From contig JAYMTF010001058.1 of assembly GCA_036897485.1 (NCBI GenBank), positions 1 through 26,794 on the forward strand: a stretch of DNA of 26,794 nucleotides, written 5' to 3'. Below, piece by piece: positions 1-13,668 of the stretch (its first letter is position 1; every line of letters starts with the position of its first letter). The translations under genes and the position numbers were made by a program. Origin of the DNA: Pelargonium nanum. Lineage: Eukaryota; Streptophyta; Magnoliopsida; Geraniales; Geraniaceae. The notes below the pieces were generated by a model. The model had not been told where the DNA came from and made no database searches. It saw nothing but the letters and a program-made list of their open reading frames with translations.

Positions 1-24
1 CTCCAAAATGAATTAATTTATTAA

Positions 25-59
<35 letters not shown>

Positions 60-2317
60 CTAATCACTGTGGCAAGAAGTTGACAGATTAAAAGGATTTA
101 ATTACTTAGACAGAAACAATTTCAGGGTCTTAAAGACGCATCATGCATATGCTGACTCTGTAATTTCACGGACCAACCATAGAAACTACATGCAACCTCA
201 TATTTTTCATCTTAATTTGTTTATCTTATGATAAGTTTACAAAAAAAGATGAAATAAGACAGTAATACTAACACAATATCTAAAAATAACATCTTATTCC
301 ATCATTTTAATTATTAGAAAATACAATATATTTATGTAAAACATAGTTAGTCAACAATCATAGCGCCTTAGGTTGATAACGAGGATATGACATTTCATTA
401 AAAATAAATTTTAGAAACAACATACTGCTTCATTCTCATAAATTTATTAAGGTGTGTGTGACAAAACTTCAATGTTGTGCCATCTTTTCACCGGCTTAAC
501 TTAAACTATTCAAAAAATATGTTTGACTCATATTTTTTATTCTCATAATATATAGAGAGAGAAAATTTGAAACATACGTATTTTGGCTTACACTTATCCA
601 AACCATTAAGGAAATGATTCCACATTAAAAAATTTAGTCATACACATCTCGATGAATTTGTGGAAGCGAACCAACACGTTGAATTCAAGCTTTTAATGAG
701 GTGACATAATCTTTGTTGGTGGTTTAGTTTAGACCAAACAATTTATTACTTAGATCGACTCACTAACGTGGTGTCATTATATCATTGATTTGGCTTAACC
801 TAACAAAAATCATGATTTATATTACTTTTTCTCACACACATATATAAAGTTTTCTTATTTGTGACTTTAAATTCAATTATATCCTTGTGTCTATTTTTTA
901 TATGCAATAATGATTTATTCATACCGATAATGATTAAAAAATCAGGCATGAATTTAAATGAGAAATAAGTACACAAGTGTCATAAAGTCCAATAATATCG
1001 AAATAAGACAAACAAGAGAAAAATTGGCAAGATGATTTTGAGGAAAAAAACAAGAAAATATGTCCTTTTCTTATCATCCGTGAATTAAATTGGCATTTCG
1101 ACATTATATATATATATATAAATCTATGATTATTACAATACTAGACTAGATAGTGATCTATTGTCATATATTTTCTCCTCATTTCTTTTCCCATAACACT
1201 ATAGCTAGATTGTAATGTCACCATTCCATATTTACATGGTTCTAGGCTTGGCTCTAGAGTCACCACCCATTAACGAGCACGTGCTCATATTAGAAAATTT
1301 GAGAAAAAACCCTAGCTAGTTAATTTTTAAGTTTTGTCCACTTGTGAAATTTCAGGTTCTAGTCGATAGGCTCATAAAAAATAAATGGATTGAAGAGTCC
1401 AAAACAAAAAAGAAAAGGAACAGTTCTGGTGTGAAAATGATAAGTAGCTAACACTAACATGTGACCCAGTTGAGCTAGGTTCTTCTGTAAATGGAAACTT
1501 TTTATTCCCTAATTTGTCCGATTGTGCCAATCTTAATCAACCAGTTCTAATATATCAAATATTAATTTTATTATGAATAAGGTACTTTGAGAAAATGAAA
1601 CCCTCCAAAGACTTTGGACTTCCTTACTTTTTTTGGCAAAAAAAGATTAATTATCTTATCATTAATAAGTACTTCATCTCCATCTTCTAATTGGGCACTA
1701 AGAAAATGATTTTTTGGATCCATCCCATAACTTTAACCTAATTAATTAAGACAATTAATCTTCACAATATGCATAATCTAATATAGATTACAGTTCTAAA
1801 ACCATACAAATTTTGGGAAATAATGTCTACTTCTCTCCAAATAATTTTTTTTAAAAGTATAAAATTGTGAGTAAATGCTTCAAGATCACCAAAAGAAAAA
1901 TTCATTCAAAAAGAAAAAGAAATTGATTATAGAATTATTAAAAATTGTTATGAACTTGTTGAGACAAAGAAAGCAATAAAAAAACAAGTAATTTTTTGTT
2001 TTGATAACTATGAAAAAATATTTGAAGAGATGGATCTTTTTATAGGGATGAGAATTGGACAAACAGATCTATCATCTATGGTAAGGATTTTGGTGTCCCT
2101 AAAAAAACATGTGGTGCAATCCTTTTGGTCACGTTGCAAAATACAATAATAAATCTCTCTCTCCTCTCTCTCAAAAGCTTCCTCATCCAAAGTCTGTACA
2201 AATAGAGAGACTCTTATCCAAACATTTCTTATAAGAAATTGTAGGATTGGATACATATATTTTGTACCCTAAATAAATTCATATATTTATACGATATATA
2301 GTACTAAAAACCCATAC
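1..2317. other. AT-rich intergenic or long-intron DNA, no gene recognised
   Basis: No protein with a recognisable family signature was seen on either strand. The stretch contains (AT)n runs at about 25-59 and 1105-1121 and many poly-A/T tracts. It lies downstream of MYB exon 2 on the minus strand, so it could be a long MYB intron 2. I looked on the minus strand for the expected third MYB exon (WSK..., then GRTDNEIKN) and did not find it. The 82-codon open frame at 2008-2256 (-) has no recognisable motif. Confidence 0.6.
25..59. repeat. (AT)n microsatellite
   Basis: An almost pure TA/AT dinucleotide run broken by one or two C residues. A second, shorter run of the same kind is at about 1105-1121. 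Likely length-polymorphic; no function is implied. Confidence 0.85.
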
Positions 2318-2692
2318 CTATTTCCCCACTTGGCATGGAGTTCCATGATCAGAAGCTGCTCCTCCGGCGTGATGTTACCTCGCCGGACGTCCGGCCTCAG
2401 ATAGTTCAGCCACCGGAGCCGGCAACTTTTTCCGGTACGCTTCAGACCTATAATGATTCCAATTATTTATTGTTAACATTATACGTAAGTTTGTGTTATT
2501 ACTTTATTATTAGTACTAGTTAAATAAAATCGAATAAAATAAAATAGAAGAATTACCAGCAGCTTTAGCGAGAGAGTTCCAAACACCTTCACCGTGATTA
2601 GCGATATAGTTGATTAGAATCAAGTCCTCTTCCATGGTCCATGGCCCTTTTCTCACATCCACTTCTTGAGAATTGCTTGTTCTTTTGTCCAT
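2318..2692 (-). CDS. MYB21/MYB24: R2R3-MYB transcription factor, subgroup 19 type (MYB21/24/57-like), 5' two exons only
   Basis: Exon 1 is 2557-2692 (ATG at 2692-2690) and exon 2 is 2318-2447. Intron 1 is 109 nt (2448-2556; donor G|GTAATT, acceptor TATAG|GT). The 88 complete codons cover the whole R2 repeat ([19 protein letters not shown]..., [19 protein letters not shown]) and the start of R3 ([22 protein letters not shown]). Exon 2 is 130 nt, the usual length of exon 2 in plant R2R3-MYB genes, and ends AAATAG|GTATGG, the usual R3 break after GNR. The [18 protein letters not shown] wording is that of the MYB21/MYB24/MYB57 clade, which is known to act in jasmonate-dependent stamen and petal development. 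What is odd is that no third exon (rest of R3 plus C-terminus) is visible in the remaining 2.3 kb. Either intron 2 is unusually long and exon 3 is outside the window, or the gene is truncated. The family call is firm; the exact orthologue and intactness are not. Confidence 0.85.
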
Positions 2693-2783
2693 TTTTCTTT
2701 TTCTTTAATTTTCTGGTAGAGAGAGAAAATGAGAACAAGAAGATGAGAGAGAGAGATAAGTAGATGACGAGGTAGCTCTGGGT

Positions 2784-2790
2784 TTTTATA
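2784..2790 (-). promoter_or_regulatory. TATA box of the MYB gene
   Basis: TATAAAA on the minus strand, about 92 nt upstream of the MYB start codon. The leader between them is CT-rich on the minus strand (GA-rich on plus, about 2717-2760), typical of plant core promoters and 5'UTRs. Confidence 0.6.
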
Positions 2791-2955
2791 GAGAAGGTCT
2801 AAGATAAATTTGCAGTGCAAGTAAGGTGTTGATCAACGATATTAGGAGACAGCTTTTAACCTAACTTCCATTTTAGTATCAATGTAATTGCAGTCTTCAC
2901 TTTGTAATGTTATATAAATATAAATGTGTAACTATATGTATACATAATACATGTG

Positions 2956-2990
2956 CATGCATGGGATGATCCAATATCTTAACATGCATG
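2956..2990. promoter_or_regulatory. Two RY motifs (CATGCATG) upstream of MYB
   Basis: Perfect palindromic CATGCATG copies at 2956-2963 and 2983-2990, start-to-start spacing 27 bp, about 170-200 bp upstream of the TATA box. RY motifs are the known binding site of B3 factors of the ABI3/FUS3/LEC2 group. Their use here is inferred only from position and sequence. Confidence 0.45.
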
Positions 2991-5109
2991 TCGTCGTCAT
3001 TTTCATTTATTTCTACCAACAAATACGTATATATATAATTTGTATGTATTAAAAAATTTCACGTACTATGGACTTTTTTATTTATTGCATGTGTGAACAC
3101 AACATGCATACTACTGGATTATTTAATAAAATAAAATAAAAACTGGAGAGGAAATGGAAAATAAAATAAAAATTTATAACATACTATTGGTTTGTGCTAT
3201 AACTTTTTACTGAAATAGATACGGTCTTCGTGAGAAAATCGTTTCTCAAATAATATTATTGTAACTTAATTTTTCGTAACTTCACTTGAGTTTACAAAGG
3301 AACTTAATTAAAAGTTCATTTTGATTCTTCCAACAAAAAAGAAAGTTCAATTTGACGGTTTGATGTTTACTTCAAGTCTACTGTCTGCATGGATGGGTGT
3401 AGACCCCACTGGAACTTTTATTATTTATAAATATGCCTACAATTTTATCAAGTGTCATAATATTGTCCACAATATGTAACTAATGCCATATTCTTGCAGT
3501 CCACCAAATTTTAAATATAGTTCATATTCCAACAGCTGTTGCGATAACTACTAATACTATACTACTCCAAGATCATCCAATGAATTTCAATTTTTTGTTT
3601 ACTCAATTTGATTTGAAATCGAACTTTACACGTCATGTCATTTATTTTGTCCACATGTTAGAGTATATATTTTCCAAATCAGAGATCTTGGTCCGATCAC
3701 GAAAGATGGAGACGAGGTCTTGAGAAATATTGGAGGGTGAAATAATAGAGAACTTGAGTCATATTTGGACGGATGGGTGGAACAAAAGCCCATCCGAGAT
3801 TGGTAACGGATGGGCTTCTGTTGGAGAATGCATATAAATAATTTAGAGGGCTCGTATTTCTGATGCAACGTCCTAATTCACTTGTGTGCTCAAATTCTGT
3901 GTCTACACCAACCTTTTCAGGCGCCAATGTGCATTTTCTCTGATGATCTCCCTCGAGTGTTTTTTTAGTTTTTGGCAAACTCCTTGACCAAGTTTTTTAT
4001 ATTTATGAATTGTTTGTTGGTCTGACTTCATTCGAACTCTTTTCAAAGTTGAGATAGTATTTGAGTTCACGTATTGATCGAGTGACGGAATTAATTTGTG
4101 AAAAATTAATAATCATCAACATTTAATTAAAATTCTCAATTTTCTTTCGTCAAAATAAAATCCACTAAAATAATCAAAACATACGTACATAAACAAAATT
4201 CATTTATACCAAAGGAAATTTATAAACTAATTCTCATAGACTTGTTGTGAAGAAGAAAAAAAAATACTTTAATTTTGTATTTGAACGCATTTTAATGAAA
4301 AATAATTTAAATTGCATTTGTAAAAAAAGTTACTTTCTATGTGTAATATTTTTAATTAAAGATGTGTCCACATTGAAAACAAAAGTTCTTAATCCGTCCA
4401 CGACTTCACTTGATTTTACATTAAAAGGTTTGAGTTCTTCCAATTTGTTTCATAATAATAACACAATTTTCTGTAGAGCAAATTATGAATATTAGGAGTC
4501 ATGTATATGAAAATGTATGAACATTGTGACATTTTTGCATTTTTTCTACTCAAAAGTGGAAAAGTATGTTTTCATATTTAATGTGCGGTCTATTTATACA
4601 TGTTTTTTTTCACATATCAATTGCCGTCTCAATTCATGAACACATATATTCTGGAGTGCATGCGGTTTCTTCCTCACCCATCTCGAATGGTGGGTTGCAA
4701 CATCGTTTTCAGTCTTGTACTTCTCACTCAATCTTTAACTAATTTTGGATTATTTTTTAAATTTTTATTTAAGACATTACCACTTTTATTTTATTTATAA
4801 TTTTGTAAATAATATGACTAGTAATTTGTATAAATAAAACCAAAATTTCTGTATTGAAATATTTATCCTTGTTTTAGGCTAATAGTACTAATTGTTAGTC
4901 TACAGAGATTGGCAACCGAAATTGAAGTACTGCTAGCCCAAAACGTTGCAACAAAACAATCAAAGGATTGGACGATGATGGCTGTAATAAAAGACACTAT
5001 TTTGTTTGTTTTCTTCTGTTTTTTGTTTTCTCTATATTTTTTGTTTGTTTGTTTCAAGGACACTATTTCATATTTTAGTATTGCCTAGCACACTATTTTC
5101 TCATCCACC
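2991..5109. other. Intergenic DNA, no gene recognised
   Basis: AT-rich DNA upstream of the MYB promoter. Open frames at 3638-3868 and 3697-3978 (-), 4247-4495 and 4600-4800 (+) show no family motif, and the first two overlap each other in different frames. The only structure picked out is the inverted repeat at 3786-3817. Confidence 0.6.
3786..3817. repeat. 11-bp perfect inverted repeat (hairpin)
   Basis: AAGCCCATCCG (3786-3796) and CGGATGGGCTT (3807-3817) are perfect reverse complements separated by 10 nt. A third related piece, GGACGGATGGG, lies just upstream at about 3769-3779. The core AGCCCAT resembles plant site-II type promoter elements, but no downstream gene was recognised. Confidence 0.6.
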
Positions 5110-5117
5110 CTTCATCC

Positions 5118-5611
5118 TAGAGGTGACAAAAGTTCTAATCGGGTTGATGAACTCTAACCCAACTTTACCTGATTTTTGGGTTGGCCGGATCAGACTAGGG
5201 TGGAGTTTCAGATTTTAGGCATAAAACACTATTTTCAGTGGGTATATCGACCCAAACCCATTCATAATGCAATCAACTCTAACCCGACCTCTTAGAGGAG
5301 ACAATCTTCGTATCCAGAGCTTTACTCTAACTTTGGTTCCTTGTATTGATAATACTTTTTGTAATTCAATTTCTTTTCGTTTTTGGGTTTCTAATCCTAT
5401 TTCATGCCTGGAATAAGGATTAGTCCCTTTCCTTGTACTTTTTATTTTTACCTTCGGGGTGGATAAATAAAAAAGTATCGCTTGCTTATCAAAAAAAAAA
5501 AAAAAAACTCTAACCCGACCTGACCTTTTCAAATTGATTAATCATACTCGAACCGAAAAAACAGGTTGAATTTCGGGTACCTAGAGTGTCGGATCCATTT
5601 TGCCAGCTCTA
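5118..5611. mobile_element. hAT-type MITE (interrupted by a retroposon)
   Basis: Terminal inverted repeats TAGAGGTGACAAAA (5118-5131) and TTTTGCCAGCTCTA (5598-5611) match at 12 of 14 positions and have the TAGAGNTGNCAAAA form common in plant hAT elements. They are flanked by a degraded 8-bp target duplication, CTTCATCC (5110-5117) and CTCCGTCC (5612-5619), where both differences are transitions. Without the nested insertion and its duplicated target the element would be about 263 bp and has no coding capacity. Internal sequence is rich in CTAACCC-like words on both strands. Confidence 0.7.
5291..5507 (+). mobile_element. Poly(A)-tailed retroposon (5'-truncated LINE or SINE) nested in the MITE
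   Basis: A 217-bp insert ending in 17 A residues (5491-5507). It is flanked by a perfect direct repeat CTCTAACCCGACCT at 5277-5290 and 5508-5521; the repeat could be 16 bp if two A residues of the tail are counted. Long target duplication plus a 3' poly(A) is the hallmark of L1-type target-primed retroposition. The sequence before the tail, AGTATCGCTTGCTTATC, resembles plant LINE 3' ends. I saw no convincing Pol III A and B boxes, so a truncated LINE is preferred over a SINE. Confidence 0.75.
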
Positions 5612-5793
5612 CTCCGTCCTCAGTTTATTTACACATACACAAACTTTTCTCCCTAAATTAATACTAAGAAATTAAGAGTTAGGATGACTGTATAAGTAAT
5701 TAGGTGGACAAAATCTTCAAAGAAAATGGAAAAATTAAACGTGTAAGCTTAAATGTGCATACGAAATTGTACGTTGAACAGTCAGTGATTCTA

Positions 5794-5935
5794 TTTTTTT
5801 TTTTCTTTTTATAAGCAAGCGGTACTTTCATTATTGACCCAAAAGAAAGTGCAGACAGAACCAAAGCAGATGCCGGAGAATAGCACCAAGCATCGAAAGA
5901 GGAAGAAAGAGGGGCTGTAGCCATACAAGCAAGGA
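5794..5935 (-). mobile_element. LINE-like 3' end, reverse orientation
   Basis: Read on the minus strand this stretch ends AAAGTACCGCTTGCTTAT followed by an A-rich tail (T-run at 5794-5810 on plus). That terminus is nearly the same as the end of the retroposon at 5291-5507 (AAAGTATCGCTTGCTTATC). The 5' edge near 5935 is a guess, and I could not find a target duplication next to the T-run. Confidence 0.45.
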
Positions 5936-7380
5936 TGGAAAAACTTAAACTTATTAATAATGTTATTTAGTATCAGTTGAATATTTAAACTTGTAAATCT
6001 AAACTGTTCTTAATTTGGATATGACAGCCAAGATTGTTTTTTTTTTCTTTTCAAAAAAATAAAATCTGGTGTTAGTCAAATCATTATGTTTCAAAATTAG
6101 GTATTGAACACTAATGCTTTGTTGTGGTGTAGTGAGATCTGATCCACAAATTTTTTGGAGGACAAGGAAAGGACAAGCCAGATTTGCTGGATCACAGTCC
6201 TATTGTTTTGTCATAACAATATTAATAATTTTATAAACAAAAATCTGAGTTATATTGACTAATCCCTAACTCTAAAACCCAGTATTAGCCACTAAATTGC
6301 TCTTTGTTTGGCCATCTACAAAAACCATAAAATTACTTCCTCATGTGAAACCTTAATTGTTAAATAAAACAAAGAAAATTTTAACTAAAAATGCTTAGAA
6401 TTAGTGAATAAAGTAACAAGAAAGAAAATCAAAATTACTATAAACCAATTTGAGTCAATATTTATGATATTTTAAGTATAGAAAATGCAAAGACAAGAAA
6501 GAAAGAAACCAGCCTTAAAGTATTTTATTAAAGTTGGTGCAAAAGTATTATCATTTTTGGAAAACCCCATTAGTGATAGGAAATTATAAGATTTTGTTTA
6601 CCGATTTTTTTAATCTTGATCAGAGCTACACAACAGGGAATAATACTCTCTTTTTAACTCAAAACAGGGAATAACTCTTTCCTTTTAACTCAAAATTTCA
6701 CCGCACCCGATTATTGTCGGTAAAAAAGCACAAATTCGAGACTTTAAAGAAAATTCAAAACGCTTAAACAATTTGAGCCAACAAGCTTTGTTTACCTGAG
6801 TTTTTAAAAATATGTATACAATTATATTAAGAATGTTAAAGTTAATTAGTTATGTATATAATTATTTATATAGTTTAGAAGAAAAGGGAAGGTGAGTACT
6901 GTAGTGTAAGGGTGACCATATAATGAATTGCCAAAAACAGAGTGTCCTGTGGTTGGAACCAAACAGCTTTGTTTCCTCCTAATTTTGAGAAAGTTCAAAA
7001 CCATACTCACAATTGGAGTTTAGTGTTTGATGCCAACTACTCTCTCTTTATCTCTCCCTCACACAAATATATAAAGTTTCATTATCCTTTCTCATGCCAT
7101 GCCATGTGACCACAATCACATCCACAGCCTCTGTTTTTTTTTCTTTTTCTTTCTCATTATCCAACTCTAACTATGTGTTTACATTTCTTTTCTAAGGTGA
7201 TTGTTTGGGTCATCTACTTGGCTCATGCAAAGACAATTAAGTGTTGGAGCAGCCACAACTTTCTCCCAGACATTTTCACTCCACATGAGCTATTGCAGTA
7301 TGTAGATTTTCCACAAGATGTAAGAGGCTCATGCAGACCTCCAAAGAAAAAATTGTATTTCCGTTTTGTCCTTGCTTTTG
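5936..7380. other. Intergenic DNA, no gene recognised
   Basis: AT-rich sequence with homopolymer tracts. An imperfect 31-bp tandem duplication is at 6633-6694. The 78-codon open frame at 7173-7409 (+) runs into the tandem array that follows and carries no recognised motif. Confidence 0.55.
6633..6694. repeat. Imperfect 31-bp tandem duplication
   Basis: Two adjacent copies beginning ACAGGGAATAA and ending TTTTAACTCAAA, at 6633-6663 and 6664-6694, with a few substitutions and small shifts in the middle. A simple local duplication. Confidence 0.65.
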
Positions 7381-7382
7381 GT

Positions 7383-7900
7383 CAGATTAATTACTTAAAT
7401 AACTCTTAGGTAATCTACTACAGAGAGCAAAGCTTGAAATTTCATCAATTAATAAAAAAAAAACACGGTTCGGTAAACCCATATGTGATATGGGTCGACT
7501 ATAGAGTTACATATACATGGTTAGATTAATTACTTAAATAGCCCTCAATTCACATTAGGTAATCTATTGCGGAGAACAAAACTTGAAATTTTGTCAACCA
7601 ATAAAAAAATACGGTGCAGTACACCCATATGTGATATGGGTCGACTGTAGAGTTACATATACATGTTTTTACTATGGGCAGACCTTTCTATTTCATGATC
7701 GACATTCAGTTGGTAGACTCATATGTGATATGACTTGACCTCAAAGTTAGCTATAAATGTCTTTATTCTATGCGATAGATCATTATATTTTCACAATTGA
7801 TCTTCAGTCAGTAGACTCATATGTTGAAATGAGTCGACCTCAAAGTTAGATCCTAATATTTTTATACTCTACAAGCTCGACGGTGAATATGATTAAGTCG
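7383..7900. repeat. Degenerate tandem array built on a CCCATATGTGATATGGG palindrome
   Basis: Two long related units (about 7383-7521 and 7522-7665) each contain AGATTAATTACTTAAATA, a GGTAATCTA block, an ACTTGAAATTT-like block, the palindrome CCCATATGTGATATGGG (7478-7494 and 7624-7640), GTCGACT and AGAGTTACATATACATG. Two shorter, more diverged units follow with CTCATATGTGATATGACTTGAC (from 7719, broken into its CTCATATGTGATATG and ACTTGAC parts) and CTCATATGTTGAAATGAGTC (from 7817), each followed by CTCAAAGTTAG. A last trace, AAGTCGAC, sits near 7896. Spacing of the palindromes is about 146, 95 and 98 bp. Not assigned to a known repeat family. Confidence 0.75.
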
Positions 7901-8010
7901 ACCAACTGCATATAAAATATGAACTTCTTTATGCTATACCTTTTATATTATATTATATATATGCTTAAGGACAATTTAGTGAATTTATAATTATACCCTT
8001 ATTTCCTAAT

Positions 8011-8072
8011 AATTTTACCAAACAACTTTTTCTTTTTTTCTTTTTATTGAGAAGAATTTTACCAAACAACTT
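8011..8072 (-). mobile_element. Poly(A) stub with 18-bp target duplication (minimal retroposition scar)
   Basis: A perfect 18-bp direct repeat, AATTTTACCAAACAACTT, at 8011-8028 and 8055-8072 flanks only 26 bp (8029-8054). On the minus strand the insert reads CTTCTCAATAAAA and then an A-rich tail, that is, a few bases, an AATAAA-like signal and a tail. This is what an extremely 5'-truncated LINE or captured mRNA end would leave. A chance direct duplication of host DNA is the alternative. Confidence 0.5.
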
Positions 8073-9244
8073 AATATTTTAGAATTTTTTTTTGAACCTG
8101 ATCATTTGTTGGTTTACCACCAAACAAAGACTTGCCTCTACATACATTTAAAGTATAGAACCAAACCAGCCCTTAATCAAACAAAGCCACAAATTTGATT
8201 TCATTGGTTTGTTTAGGTGTTTATGTGGTTAGTAAGTGGATCAGGTTTGGTGTCTGACGTCAGCTGAGAATTAGAGTGACATCACAAACAATAAATAACT
8301 GTTGTTTTCAATTTGATGATGTTTCTAATCTACGCTACTCAACAACACAGATTTTCTGAATTATTCGCCATTTTTAAACTCATCAAGCTCTTCAATTTAT
8401 AATTTTACTAACGAAATTGACAATGCACTAGATAAATAAAATACTAAAAAAAAGTTAAAGCGGTCAATTAAGTGAAGAGAGAGGCTGTGACGATGCCATG
8501 TAATTAAGAGTAGATTAATACTCTGTGTTTGTGCCATATCTAAGTGCTATAAGCACATGCACTGTTACTGTACTTCATTATTCATTCACTTTCTATATTG
8601 GACTCAAATGTGATAACAACATGACAAAATTAGGTTTTAATTTGCTTTTGCTTCTTTACCCTCATCACTACTTCTATACTCTATGTCTTTATATCACTGT
8701 TTAATATTTCTTGAGCCAACACAACATGGCTATGGCCATCAATTCATGTACTTGAGGCAAAATTTAAAATAGGTAAAAGATGGTACATAAATTTTCGTGT
8801 TTTGACATAACTTTTAGACTCTGGCGTTTTGTATTTCAATCCAATTTAGTACTGAACTTTTACTTGACTCAAAATGGTTTATGAACTCTCAAATATTGAC
8901 CGAAAATGGTTCTTACCTTTAGAGCTTATATCAATTGGATCAATATTTTGAAAATTCAGAGACTATTTTGAAAATCATATAAAAGTTCAATGACCAAATT
9001 GAGTTAAAACACGATAGTTCAGAAACTATTTATAGTTAAAAAAAGTTTAAGGACCAAATTAAACATAAACAAAAAAATTAAAAGTCCAAATTTTGTCTTT
9101 TATCTTTAAAATATATAATAATTATTATTATTCAATTATTAATAAAAATACCAGGTCATGTGATGTGGCGGAAAACATTTTCACTTTTACAAGTTCAAGA
9201 ATCATTTTAGGTCAAAACAAAGACCAAATTGGAGATTTTACAAA
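8073..9244. other. Intergenic DNA, partly a degraded dispersed repeat
   Basis: No gene recognised. The part at about 8780-9225 repeatedly uses phrases like AAAGTTCAATGACCAAATTG, AGTTCAGAAACTA and CCAAATTGGAG on both strands, the wording of plant MITEs of the kind seen intact at 26.5 kb. I could not define clean termini, so the repeat call here is weak. Confidence 0.35.
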
Positions 9245-9316
9245 ATTTATACAACAAAACTCATAATCTCAACATCACTCATTTATACAACAAAACTCAT
9301 AATCTCAACATCACTC
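9245..9316. repeat. Perfect 36-bp tandem duplication plus partial third copy
   Basis: Two identical 36-bp units at 9245-9280 and 9281-9316, starting ATTTATACAACAAAACTC and ending AACATCACTC. The end of the unit with its right flank (AACATCACTCGTATAC, 9307-9322) recurs at 9341-9356 after a T/A homopolymer stretch. The identity of the two main units suggests a recent replication-slippage event. Confidence 0.85.
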
Positions 9317-9692
9317 GTATACCCTTTTTTTTTAAAAAAAAACATCACTCGTATACTTTGTTTGACAGATACGAAATCTTGTTCGGAAAGGGAATTTTTA
9401 ACTTTCTATGAGTTACAATTAGCTTGCTATTAACTAGCAATTACCGGAAAAAAGAAAAGGAAAGCAAATACTAGTTTAAATATTACAAAACCAAACCAGC
9501 AGCATCCACAATAAGATCCCGATATCACAAGAGTTAAGAGCTAAAAGTATTAGCTAAAACATCAATTATACATGACAGCAACATAATAAAGAAAATCTAC
9601 TCAACCATTGCTACTATAACATTCACTAGAACACAGGAACTGTTCTCTCTCTCTCACACTGGAAACTCTAAATGGCCAAAATTCCAACCGCC

Positions 9693-13660
<3,968 letters not shown>

Positions 13661-13668
13661 CTAGTCAG

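Noticed and set aside
121-180. TGGTCCGTGAAA on the minus strand as a possible start of MYB exon 3 (W-S-V-K)
   Set aside because: The frame that follows does not encode R3 and ends in a stop soon after; a similar TGGTCTAAACTA near 730 also fails.
2008-2256. 82-codon open frame on the minus strand, considered as MYB exon 3 or a small gene
   Set aside because: No R3 residues (W-SKIA, GRTDNEIKN) and no recognised motif; it looks like chance in AT-rich DNA.
3638-3978. Two overlapping open frames on the minus strand
   Set aside because: Different frames of the same stretch, no family signature, partly created by the inverted repeat.
5291-5507. Reading the nested retroposon as a tRNA-derived SINE
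   Set aside because: No convincing A box or B box at its 5' end; a 5'-truncated LINE explains tail and target duplication equally well.
5723-5950. ATGGAAAAATTAAAC and ATGGAAAAACTTAAAC as target duplication of the reverse LINE-like element
   Set aside because: The left copy is about 60 bp away from the T-run, whereas a true target duplication should abut it.
7173-7409. 78-codon open frame on the plus strand
   Set aside because: No motif, no similarity recognised, and it ends inside the tandem array.
7383-7900. CRISPR-like array
   Set aside because: Units are degenerate, spacers are themselves repeated and of unequal length, and the host is a plant.
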